Source of the DNA: an uncultured Bacilli bacterium
GTDB taxonomy: Bacteria > Bacillota_I > Bacilli_A > RF39 > UBA660
DNA length: 16,675 nucleotides
Assembly (NCBI GenBank): GCA_947591565.1
Contig: CANQDH010000008.1
Coordinates: forward strand, 1-16,675
Direction of reading: 5' to 3'
Positions 1 to 6,718 of the stretch are shown here, piece after piece (the stretch's first letter is position 1; every line of letters begins with the position of its first letter). The notes beneath the pieces were generated by a model. That model searched no databases, was not told the origin of the DNA, and saw nothing but the letters and a program-made list of their open reading frames with translations. Both the position numbers and the translations under genes were made by a program.

Positions 1-54
1 AAGGTAAAGGCTTTATTTCTAAAATGCCCCCCCCCCTTTACTGTTTGTAAACAT
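1..54 (-). CDS. 5' end of a putative phase-variable gene, off the left edge
   Basis: On the minus strand an ATG at 54-52 follows an AAAGGAG Shine-Dalgarno (70-64, about 9 nt spacing) and a near-consensus promoter at 90-118. The first codons read MFTNSK, then ten G residues (36-27). With ten G the frame gives GGGAF and stops at TAG (21-19), an 11-codon product. With nine G the frame reads on through HFRNKAFT, and with eleven through ILEIKPLP, both open to the window edge. A strong promoter and ribosome site in front of a broken frame containing a G tract is the classic layout of slipped-strand translational phase variation. The product is unknown because only its start is in the window. It could instead be a short leader peptide, or the tract length could be a sequencing error. 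The promoter and start are seen directly; the switching is inferred. Confidence 0.6.
27..36. repeat. Homopolymer C10 (G10 on the minus strand)
   Basis: Ten consecutive C residues on the plus strand lie in a region that is otherwise mostly A and T. They sit six codons after the start of the leftward gene, where a length change alters the reading frame. Tracts of this length are known slippage sites in phase-variable genes of other bacteria. Confidence 0.9.
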
Positions 55-89
55 AAATTACATCTCCTTTACTTTCTATTCTATAAATT

Positions 90-118
90 ATTCTAACACA
101 ATTCTTTTTTTATGACAA
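90..118 (-). promoter_or_regulatory. Leftward extended -10 promoter of the phase-variable gene
   Basis: On the minus strand the -35 is TTGTCA (118-113), followed by a 17-bp spacer and TAGAAT (95-90) preceded by TGT, giving an extended -10. The predicted start of transcription is near 83, about 30 nt before the ATG at 54. The spacer holds a run of seven A. The match to the sigma-A consensus is 5 of 6 in each hexamer. Confidence 0.75.
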
Positions 119-202
119 CAAAATTTCATTATAAAAAAATTCTTTTTCTATTATTAACTTACCATCTAATTTTTTAACTATTTTCCAAACAAATATCTAA
201 TA

Positions 203-231
203 AAGAAAAAAATAAGCCGTTTAGCTTATTT
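203..231 (-). terminator. Intrinsic terminator after the prepilin gene
   Basis: An 8-bp stem (231-224 with 217-210) closes a 6-nt loop and is followed on the minus strand by a T-rich tract (210-202). The stem includes the prepilin TAA stop (228-226). It has only two G-C pairs, so it may be weak. Confidence 0.65.
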
Positions 232-426
232 ATATTCACACTTACCTTCTCCTGGTTTGGCACCTTCAACATAAACTTTATCAGTTAAATTACAAGATGA
301 CTTAGTCATCATATCTTGTAAATACCCCCCAAGTAATTTAACAATACTTACAACTATAACACTAATAACTGCGATTATTAACAAATATTCAACAAGAGCT
401 TGTCCTTTCGTATTAAGATTTTTCAT
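226..426 (-). CDS. Small prepilin with class III type signal peptide
   Basis: This 66-residue protein has the layout of a short pilin subunit of the type IV superfamily. A brief polar N terminus with two lysines ends at Gly8. QALVEY follows, with glutamate at mature position 5, then one hydrophobic helix (about residues 11-32) and a short polar tail with two cysteines (45 and 63) that could form a disulfide. The predicted cleavage is after Gly8 by a prepilin peptidase, and one is encoded at 9626-10420. The ATG at 426 was chosen over the one at 447 because AGGAGG lies 7 nt before it and the predicted transcription start is near 449. Gly33-Gly34 are encoded by six consecutive G (330-325). Flp-like pilins are similar in size, but the QALVEY form fits the class III signal family better. 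The exact filament type is uncertain. Confidence 0.85.
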   Translation of the reverse strand: MKNLNTKGQALVEYLLIIAVISVIVVSIVKLLGGYLQDMMTKSSCNLTDKVYVEGAKPGEGKCEYK

Positions 427-455
427 GTTTAATCCTCCTACCATCATCTAACAAT

Positions 456-484
456 AGTGTAGACTTTTTTTTAAGATTTGTCAA
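456..484 (-). promoter_or_regulatory. Promoter of the prepilin gene
   Basis: The minus strand has a perfect TTGACA (484-479), a 17-bp spacer containing eight A, and TACACT (461-456). Predicted transcription starts near 449. Its -35 overlaps the -35 of the rightward promoter at 478-506. Confidence 0.7.
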
Positions 485-506
485 ACTTTTTTTAATATGT
501 TATATT
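478..506 (+). promoter_or_regulatory. Promoter of the DUF192 gene
   Basis: TTGTCA (478-483), a 17-bp spacer and TATATT (501-506) preceded by TGT form an extended -10 promoter. Predicted transcription starts near 512-514, leaving a leader of about 8-10 nt before the ATG at 522. The ribosome site GGTGG (513-517) would therefore sit at the very 5' end of the message. Confidence 0.7.
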
Positions 507-521
507 ATTTATGGTGGTTTT

Positions 522-839
522 ATGGATAGAATATTATATTTAGATAGTAAAAATGTTAAAATTTGTCAAAAGTTTAAAGATCGCCTTAAAGGAATGATGT
601 TTGAAAAAAAAGGACAAATGATTTATTATTTTCCTAAATGTAATAGTATCCATACTTTTTTTATGTTTAAAAATATCGATTGCCTATTAGTAGATAAAAA
701 TAACAATATAATTAAAACTTATATTAATTTAAAACCTTACCGAATCATTTTACCTAAAAAAAAGGTTCAAAATATATATGAGTTAGATCATCATTTAATT
801 GAAAATATTGAAGAATATAATAAAGTAATATTGAAATAA
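522..839 (+). CDS. DUF192 family protein
   Basis: The 105-residue protein matches the DUF192 pattern. RLKGMMF (21-27) corresponds to the family's RxxGLMF, CNSIHTFFM (40-48) to the central xSIHTxxM block, then IDCLLVD (52-58) and LKPYRII (70-76), with a C-terminal YEL. The biochemical role of DUF192 is not established; in other genomes such genes often lie near pilus or tad loci, which fits the divergent prepilin gene here. There is no signal peptide or membrane helix, so the protein should be cytoplasmic. It ends 5 bp from the convergent dehydrogenase gene, and I see no clear terminator between them. Confidence 0.8.
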   Translation: MDRILYLDSKNVKICQKFKDRLKGMMFEKKGQMIYYFPKCNSIHTFFMFKNIDCLLVDKNNNIIKTYINLKPYRIILPKKKVQNIYELDHHLIENIEEYNKVILK

Positions 840-844
840 AACTT

Positions 845-1585
845 TTAATTATGGGCAGCTCCATCAACAGATAAAATAACACCTGTAATATAACTTGCCA
901 TAGGGCTTGCTAAGAAAAGGAAAGCATTAGCTACGTCTTCTGGTTTACCAATTCTTCCAAGAGGAATATTTGAAAGAAGTTTGTTGATAGTATCTTGGGG
1001 TAAATTTTTAACCATATCTGTATCAATAATACCAGGTGCAACAGCATTTACTCTGATTTTGAATGGAGCTAATTCTAAAGCAAGTGATTTGGTTATTCCA
1101 TTAACGGCAAATTTACTAGCCGGATACATAACTCCAGAACGCTGACCATATATACTTACCATAGAACTTGTATTTAATATAACGCCTTTTGTTTCTTTTA
1201 AATAAGGTGTTACAACTTTAGAACATACAAAAACACCTTTAATGTTTAAATTAGATAGTTTGTCATACTCTTCTTCCGTAAATTTATCTAAACTGGTTGA
1301 AGATGAAAGACCGGCATTATTAACTAAAATATCGATTTTACCAAAATAATCTTTAATTTTTTTAAATGTTTCTTGCACATCCTTTTCGTCACTTAAAACA
1401 GGATGAAAACCTATAACATCGTAGGTTTTATTTTCTTTTTTTAATTGTTCTATAGCATCATGAACACTTTTTTCTTTAGAACCAAGAAGAGCAACCCTGC
1501 AACCATTTTTTAGGAATGTTCTTACAATTTCATAACCAATTCCTCTAGTACCTCCTGTTACAATAGCAACCATGTCGTTTAGCAT
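845..1585 (-). CDS. Short-chain dehydrogenase/reductase, FabG-like
   Basis: This 246-residue protein is a classical SDR NAD(P)H-dependent oxidoreductase of normal length. Visible motifs are the nucleotide-binding TGGTRGIG (10-17), NNAG (89-92), Asn114, catalytic Ser141, and Tyr154 with Lys158 in YPASK, followed by VNAVAPG and a C-terminal SVDG. Gly35-Ser36-Lys37 after the second strand, with no acidic residue there, suggests NADPH (inference). 3-Oxoacyl-ACP reductase is the nearest general match, but no other fatty acid genes are present, so the substrate is open; hydroxysteroid or sugar alcohol dehydrogenases share these motifs. The start at 1585 has a GGGAGAAG site inside the end of the upstream gene, 4 bp after its TGA, which suggests translational coupling. 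Confidence 0.88.
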   Translation of the reverse strand: MLNDMVAIVTGGTRGIGYEIVRTFLKNGCRVALLGSKEKSVHDAIEQLKKENKTYDVIGFHPVLSDEKDVQETFKKIKDYFGKIDILVNNAGLSSSTSLDKFTEEEYDKLSNLNIKGVFVCSKVVTPYLKETKGVILNTSSMVSIYGQRSGVMYPASKFAVNGITKSLALELAPFKIRVNAVAPGIIDTDMVKNLPQDTINKLLSNIPLGRIGKPEDVANAFLFLASPMASYITGVILSVDGAAHN

Positions 1586-1589
1586 TATA

Positions 1590-2678
1590 TCACTTCTCCC
1601 TTTTTTTAATAACTTTAATTTTATTTTTACTTGCTAAATCAAATATTTCATCTTTTGTTACCTTTATCATATCATCCTTACTTAATAAATAAAATTGATG
1701 ATTATATAAAATTAATAAACAGGCATCAAAATTAAGATGGTCAAGTTTTTTAGCTAAAAAACGTATTTCGATAGATGTTTTAAATTGCCTTTTTAATAAA
1801 AATTTCATATATGTCATTAATTCAATACTTACCATATGACTTCTTTCACAAATATCTTTTAAAATATAAGGATCAAACGATTGTAATTTACTTTCTTCAA
1901 ATAAATCTTCAATAGTTTTTTGATGATATCCTATATTTTCATTTGATTGTAAAGTCATTTTATGCATATCTTTATCTTTATCATAAAATGTAAATCCTGA
2001 TGTCCCTAGTCCCATTTGAACGCGGGCTATATCATAAATAGCAACTTGGTTATCCCAAATTTTTTTCGTTGCATCAACCATAAATAAATCATCACTGGCC
2101 TTTACTAAATTATATTTATGAAAATCACCTACTACCCTTGTTTCTATACCTATTTTATTTAAAAGGGTTGCATATATTTGACAAAAATTGTTACAAACAA
2201 CTCTATTATCTTTTAAATTTACCTGCGATATATCTTTATTCCATATTTGCTTATTTATATCGTTATCAAGCGTACAACCATAGGCAAAAAAATTAATATC
2301 AAATTGTACTAACTGGCAAAGATTAATATAAATATGCCTTGCAACATCTTGAGGATGGGCATTTAAATTAACATTTCCCATGATTTTTTGTTCAAAATCA
2401 TAATCAAGTAACCCAGCCGGCTTTATTTTATATAGCATATAACTATTTTGAAGTCGCGAAGCATACTTATTTATAATCGTTTTTAAATCAGTCATCATAT
2501 ATTTAGGTATGTCAATATTACTTTCATGAAAATATTTAAACCATTTATCCATAGTAGATAAATAACTATCAAGGTTTAAATTGAAAAAGAAATCTTTATT
2601 ATTTTCATAATCTAAAAATTTATCTAAATAAACTTTATCTATTAAAATCTTTAAAACTATTTTATCATAAATACTCAT
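1590..2678 (-). CDS. Transglutaminase-like cysteine protease superfamily protein
   Basis: The 362-residue protein is not recognised as a named gene, but its middle matches the transglutaminase-like core. VCNNFC (161-166) corresponds to CxxFA with Cys162 as nucleophile, followed by LLNKIGIETRVVG. His187 sits in FHKYN and Asp202 in FMVDAT, completing a Cys-His-Asp triad in the expected order and spacing. Flanking regions of about 155 residues on each side are helical and charged, with no signal peptide or membrane segment, so the protein is probably cytoplasmic. Family members act as peptidases, deamidases or crosslinking enzymes; the substrate cannot be told. The start has AGGTGAT 5 nt upstream. 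It is the first gene of a pair with the dehydrogenase. I see no convincing -35 upstream. Confidence 0.6.
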   Translation of the reverse strand: MSIYDKIVLKILIDKVYLDKFLDYENNKDFFFNLNLDSYLSTMDKWFKYFHESNIDIPKYMMTDLKTIINKYASRLQNSYMLYKIKPAGLLDYDFEQKIMGNVNLNAHPQDVARHIYINLCQLVQFDINFFAYGCTLDNDINKQIWNKDISQVNLKDNRVVCNNFCQIYATLLNKIGIETRVVGDFHKYNLVKASDDLFMVDATKKIWDNQVAIYDIARVQMGLGTSGFTFYDKDKDMHKMTLQSNENIGYHQKTIEDLFEESKLQSFDPYILKDICERSHMVSIELMTYMKFLLKRQFKTSIEIRFLAKKLDHLNFDACLLILYNHQFYLLSKDDMIKVTKDEIFDLASKNKIKVIKKREK

Positions 2679-2755
2679 TTTCTATCACCTGTTGTTTTTT
2701 CATTTTTAAATTACTACAATAATATATTATCATACATTATTTTAATTTAAAAGTC

Positions 2756-2797
2756 TTTTATCTTTTTTAGCCTTTTTATACATGAAAAAAGATAAAA
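2756..2797. repeat. AT-rich inverted repeat competing with the ABC operon terminator
   Basis: A 13-bp perfect arm (2756-2768) pairs with 2785-2797 around a 16-nt loop. Its right arm contains sequence also used by the neighbouring terminator stem (2789-2797 with 2804-2812), so only one hairpin can form at a time. It contains two G-C pairs. Confidence 0.6.
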
Positions 2798-2812
2798 TGT
2801 TACTTTTATCTT
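2785..2812 (-). terminator. Intrinsic terminator of the ABC exporter operon
   Basis: On the minus strand a 9-bp stem (2812-2804 with 2797-2789) with a 6-nt loop runs into a T tract (2790-2785). It begins within the stop codon of the exporter gene. The stem is AT-rich with two G-C pairs. Confidence 0.65.
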
Positions 2813-4814
2813 ATAATTCAAACTGAGCATTATATAAGTCGGCATAAAAGCCTTTCTTTTTCATAAGTTCATCATGATTTCCTTGCTCAATTATATTTCC
2901 GTCTTTCATAACAAGAATTAAATCCGCATTTTTAATCGTCGATAACCTATGGGCAATAATAAAGGATGTCTTACCTTCAGTTAATTTATCCATAGCCTTT
3001 TGAACTAGTTCTTCTGTTCTTGTATCGACATTACTTGTTGCTTCATCAAGAATTAAGAAAGGAGAATCTTCAATCATACCACGAGCAATCGTAAGAAGTT
3101 GTCTTTGTCCTGCTGAAACACTATCATTTTCAGAAATAACAGAATTAAATCCTTGTGGTAATGTTTTTATAAAATGCGATAATCCTACAATATCACATAC
3201 CTTTTTAACATTTTCATTAGTTACATCGCCGCGGTTATAAATAATATTTTCTTTAATTGTTCCATTAAATAGCCAAGTATCTTGTAACACCATTGTAAAT
3301 AAATTATGAACATTTTCTCTTGTTAAATCTTTAATAGATATACCATCAATCGTAATATCGCCTGATGTGATATCATAAAATTTCATAAGTAAATTAACCA
3401 TCGTTGTTTTACCAGCCCCAGTTGGACCTACAATCGCAATTTTTTGACCAGCTTTTGCTTTAGCACTAAAATTCTTAATAGTTGGTTTATCATTTCCATC
3501 ATATTTGAAGGTAACATTTTTAAATTCAATATTTCCTTGAACTTGGTCCTTATTAAGAACTTTTTTATTTGTTTCTTTAGGCATTTCTTCTTCATCAACA
3601 AATTCGAAAACTCTTTCACTTGCGGCTGCAACAGATTGAAGTTGGGTCATACTTTGGGCAATTTGTGAAAGTGGTGATGTAAATAAACGAACATACATGA
3701 TAAAGGCTACTATAACACCAAAACTAATACTACCATTTAAAGTAAGTAAAGCTCCGACAATACATACAGCGACATAACCAAAATTACCAATAAAATTCAT
3801 CATAGGCATCATTAAACCTGATAAAAATTGACTTTTGCGGTTGGCTTCATAAACAGCCCTATTATATTCATCAAATTTCGTATCGGCTTCTTTTTTACCA
3901 TTATAGGCTTTAACAACATTAAGTCCAGAATAAACCTCTTCGATATGACCATTTAAATTACCTAATTGTTGTTGTCTTTGTATAAAGTATTTTTGTGATT
4001 TACCTAGAATACCACCCATAAACATAAAACCAAACAAACTTGCAAATATAGCGGTTAAAGCCATAACCCAATTAGTATAAAACATCATGATAATAGAGCC
4101 TACAAATAATGTTAAAGCACTAACAAGAGTTGCAATAGAATTACTCATTGACTGCGCAACCATATCAACATCGTTGGTAACACGGGATAAAATGTCCCCG
4201 GTTGCATGATTATCAAAATATTTAAGTGGTAATTTATTTATTTTATCAGATATTCTTTTTCGTAATTTTTTCGCAAATTTATTCGAAACATCTGTCATAG
4301 CAATGGATTCAATATAAGTAAATAAAGCACTTACGATATAAAAGGATGCAAGTAATAAAGTAATCTCTTTAATTTTACCCATATTCATCTTAGGTTTAAT
4401 AACTTTTTGAATACTTTCAGGCATTTCATCTATTTTATTATAAAAATCACTACTATTTTCCTTATCTATAGAGCCTAAAATAGTTAAAAAGGCTTGCTCA
4501 TCACTAATACTTATAGTAACACCATCTATAGTTATATCATCCATATTCCCAGATGCTAAATTAGAGGGAATAACAGTTGATAATTCTTGAAAATTCTTTT
4601 CATTTATAACAAGACCATCAGAAATAGTGTTGGTTAAACGTGATAACTGATTAGGAGATAAAATAGAAAGAATAGATCCTAAAGAGGCTAAAATTAAAGA
4701 TAGAATAATAAGAACATGAAAACTTCGTAATTCTTTAAGTAAGCGCTTGATAGAACCTTTAAAATCTTTCGCTTTTTGGTTAAAGCGCATATTTCTTCTT
4801 GGACCATTATGCAT
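2811..4814 (-). CDS. ABC exporter half-transporter, BmrD-like (catalytically competent half)
   Basis: The 667-residue protein has an N-terminal six-helix exporter domain (about 30-400) and a nucleotide-binding domain (about 428-667). Walker A GPTGAGKT is at 463-470, the Q-loop Gln at 511, Walker B LILDE with catalytic Glu591, and the switch His622 in AHRLST. The signature is SAGQ (567-570) rather than SGGQ. About 95 mostly polar residues between helices 1 and 2 (55-150) form an extracellular insert, as in the longer subunit of BmrCD-type exporters. Length and pairing with a 586-residue partner match Bacillus BmrC/BmrD closely. The start overlaps the partner's stop by 8 bp, with AAGGAGGAG upstream. 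The likely role is multidrug or lipid-like export at the cell membrane; the substrate is inferred only from the family. Confidence 0.88.
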   Translation of the reverse strand: MHNGPRRNMRFNQKAKDFKGSIKRLLKELRSFHVLIILSLILASLGSILSILSPNQLSRLTNTISDGLVINEKNFQELSTVIPSNLASGNMDDITIDGVTISISDEQAFLTILGSIDKENSSDFYNKIDEMPESIQKVIKPKMNMGKIKEITLLLASFYIVSALFTYIESIAMTDVSNKFAKKLRKRISDKINKLPLKYFDNHATGDILSRVTNDVDMVAQSMSNSIATLVSALTLFVGSIIMMFYTNWVMALTAIFASLFGFMFMGGILGKSQKYFIQRQQQLGNLNGHIEEVYSGLNVVKAYNGKKEADTKFDEYNRAVYEANRKSQFLSGLMMPMMNFIGNFGYVAVCIVGALLTLNGSISFGVIVAFIMYVRLFTSPLSQIAQSMTQLQSVAAASERVFEFVDEEEMPKETNKKVLNKDQVQGNIEFKNVTFKYDGNDKPTIKNFSAKAKAGQKIAIVGPTGAGKTTMVNLLMKFYDITSGDITIDGISIKDLTRENVHNLFTMVLQDTWLFNGTIKENIIYNRGDVTNENVKKVCDIVGLSHFIKTLPQGFNSVISENDSVSAGQRQLLTIARGMIEDSPFLILDEATSNVDTRTEELVQKAMDKLTEGKTSFIIAHRLSTIKNADLILVMKDGNIIEQGNHDELMKKKGFYADLYNAQFEL

Positions 4815-6567
4815 TTTCTAACTCCTCCTTTGAAAGTTGTGATAAAGCAATTTGTTTATATATATCACAAGTTTTAAGTAATTCTTTATGGGTACCTATA
4901 CCAACACATTTACCACTATCTAAGACAAGTATTTTATCAGCATTCATGATTGTTCCTATTCTTTGAGCAACAATTAAACATGTAGCGTTTTTCGTATATT
5001 TTTTAAGTTCTTTTCGAAGCGTGGCATCAGTTTTATAATCGAGGGCTGAAAAAGAATCATCAAAAATATATATCTCCGGATTTCTTGCAATAGCACGTGC
5101 AATCGCTAGTCTTTGCTTTTGACCTCCTGATATATTTGTACCACCACTTGCTATGTGGCTATCATATTTATCGTCCATTTTTAAAACAAATTCTTCACCT
5201 TGAGCAACTTTAATGGCTTCTTTGACTTTTTCAAAAGGAGCCTTTCCTTTTCCATTATCACCATAAGAGATATTATATTTAACACTTCCATCAAACATAA
5301 CAGCTTTTTGTGGTATATACGCTAATTTGGTATGTAAATAGTCTTGTTCATAGTCTTTAACATTAACACCATCTATTAAAACTTCACCATCTGTTGCATC
5401 ATAAAATCTTGGTATTAAATTAATTAAACTTGATTTACCACTACCTGTTGAACCTATAAAAGCAACCGTTTCTCCTTTATTTGCTTTAAAAGATATATTT
5501 TCAAGTAAATATTCTTCCGCATCAGGATATTTAAAAGATACATTTTTAAATTCGACAGTTCCTAAAGGTGCAACTCCCTCTTTGATTTGTCCATCTTTAA
5601 TACTTTCGCTTGTATCTAATACTTCATTAATACGTTTAGCGGAAACACTAGCCCTAGGTAAAATCATAAAAATCATCGCAAGCATTAAAAAGGACATAAT
5701 AACTTGCATCGCATAGGAAGAAAAAACAACCATATCACCAAAAAGAACAATTTTATTAGCCATAGATGCATCTTTAATAAGGTAAGCACCTATAAAATAA
5801 ATAGCGAGCGTTAAGAAATACATAACTAAATACATAATAGGCGACATAATCGCAAAGGTTTTTTGATTAAATAACTGTTGTTTCGTAAGTTTGGTATTGA
5901 CATCATTAAATTTGTCTTCTTGATATTTTTCAGCATTAAATGCACGAACAACCCTAATACCATTTAAATTTTCCCTAATAACATTATTAATTTTATCAAT
6001 TAAATTTTGAACAATTTTAAATTTAGGCATAACAATAACAATTAAACAAGCGATAACAGAAAGCAAAATAACAACCGCTAAAGCCGTAAGAGCGCTCCAC
6101 TGCCAGCTTTTATTTAAAATTTTCGTAATAGCCCATGTTGCCGTAATAGGCGCTTTAATAAGCATTTGAAAACCCATTGCAATAAGCATTTCTACTTGAG
6201 TAATATCATTAGTCGTTCTCGTAATTAAACTACTAGCTTCAAAATGCTTTACCTCACCTATTCCCAAATTTTCAACTTTCGTAAATAATTTTTTTCTAAC
6301 TCTAAGCGAAAAAGTCGCTGCAATATTGGCAACTAAATAACCAACAATAATCGCCGATACCAAACTACCAAAAGCACATAAAAGCATATACGTGCCATTG
6401 ATAATAATATCACTCATTTTGCTTCCTTCTGTTTGAACTAAAATAGTTATTTCTGACATATAATCAGGCATTTTAAGTTCAAGCCAAACTTGAAGGAAAA
6501 TTAAAAATAATGATACAATCATCATTAATACTTCTTTCTTTGTTAAATTTTTAACTAATTTAAGCAT
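4807..6567 (-). CDS. ABC exporter half-transporter, BmrC-like (degenerate-site half)
   Basis: The 586-residue protein has a six-helix exporter domain followed by a nucleotide-binding domain with Walker A GSTGSGKS (372-379), Q-loop Gln420 and a normal signature ISGGQ (479-483). In Walker B, FDD carries Asp504 where the catalytic glutamate should be, and the switch histidine is replaced by Gln535 (AQR). Such changes mark the non-hydrolysing half of asymmetric heterodimers such as TM287/288, LmrCD and BmrCD, and complement the altered signature in the partner. An upstream in-frame ATG at 6648 exists but lies beyond the promoter. The ATG at 6567 was chosen because AGGAGG sits 6 nt before it and transcription should begin near 6591. 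This is the first gene of a two-gene operon with no adjacent regulator. Confidence 0.88.
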   Translation of the reverse strand: MLKLVKNLTKKEVLMMIVSLFLIFLQVWLELKMPDYMSEITILVQTEGSKMSDIIINGTYMLLCAFGSLVSAIIVGYLVANIAATFSLRVRKKLFTKVENLGIGEVKHFEASSLITRTTNDITQVEMLIAMGFQMLIKAPITATWAITKILNKSWQWSALTALAVVILLSVIACLIVIVMPKFKIVQNLIDKINNVIRENLNGIRVVRAFNAEKYQEDKFNDVNTKLTKQQLFNQKTFAIMSPIMYLVMYFLTLAIYFIGAYLIKDASMANKIVLFGDMVVFSSYAMQVIMSFLMLAMIFMILPRASVSAKRINEVLDTSESIKDGQIKEGVAPLGTVEFKNVSFKYPDAEEYLLENISFKANKGETVAFIGSTGSGKSSLINLIPRFYDATDGEVLIDGVNVKDYEQDYLHTKLAYIPQKAVMFDGSVKYNISYGDNGKGKAPFEKVKEAIKVAQGEEFVLKMDDKYDSHIASGGTNISGGQKQRLAIARAIARNPEIYIFDDSFSALDYKTDATLRKELKKYTKNATCLIVAQRIGTIMNADKILVLDSGKCVGIGTHKELLKTCDIYKQIALSQLSKEELENA

Positions 6568-6597
6568 TGACATCCTCCTCATTTTTTCTACCTTTTT

Positions 6598-6626
6598 ATC
6601 GTATTCTTTTTTTTTATGAATGTCAA
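6598..6626 (-). promoter_or_regulatory. Promoter of the ABC exporter operon
   Basis: The minus strand has a perfect TTGACA (6626-6621), a 17-bp spacer with nine consecutive A, and TACGAT (6603-6598). Transcription should start near 6591, giving a leader of about 24 nt. The spacer homopolymer could alter promoter strength if its length changed. Confidence 0.7.
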
Positions 6627-6663
6627 TAAAGGATAGAAAAAAACACAATTTTACATATTATTA

Positions 6664-6692
6664 TTTACATTATTTAATGAAAATGGTACAAT
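6664..6692 (+). promoter_or_regulatory. Extended -10 promoter of the unknown two-gene operon
   Basis: TTTACA (6664-6669), a 17-bp spacer and TACAAT (6687-6692) preceded by TGG form a strong extended -10 promoter. Predicted transcription starts near 6699, about 20 nt before the TTG start codon. It is divergent from the exporter promoter, with the two -35 elements about 37 bp apart. Confidence 0.75.
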
Positions 6693-6707
6693 AACAACTA
6701 AATTATG

Positions 6708-6714
6708 AGGTGAT
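6708..6714 (+). promoter_or_regulatory. Ribosome binding site deciding a TTG start
   Basis: AGGTGAT lies 4 nt before TTG at 6719. The same AGGTGAT or GGTGAT sequence sits 4-5 nt before the ATG starts at 2678 and 7731. The in-frame GTG at 6710 lies inside this site and is therefore unlikely to be used. Confidence 0.7.
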
Positions 6715-6718
6715 TAAT

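Noticed and set aside
1..96. Rightward open frame entering from the left edge through the C10 run
   Set aside because: Its translation (KVKALFLKCPPPPF and so on) looks unlike a protein end, and it lies opposite a well-formed leftward promoter and start.
427..447. Prepilin start at 447
   Set aside because: The predicted transcription start near 449 leaves no room for a ribosome site, and AGGAGG serves the ATG at 426, giving a normal-length leader before Gly8.
3428..3668. Small frames on both strands within the ABC exporter gene
   Set aside because: They lie fully inside a conserved coding region in other frames and lack ribosome sites or recognisable protein features.
6568..6648. Longer N terminus of the BmrC-like protein starting at 6648
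   Set aside because: The extension covers the promoter (6626-6598) and predicted transcription start, while AGGAGG is ideally placed for the ATG at 6567.
6710..6718. GTG start for the first gene of the unknown operon
   Set aside because: The GTG is part of the AGGTGAT ribosome site; TTG at 6719 has the spacing seen for other genes here.
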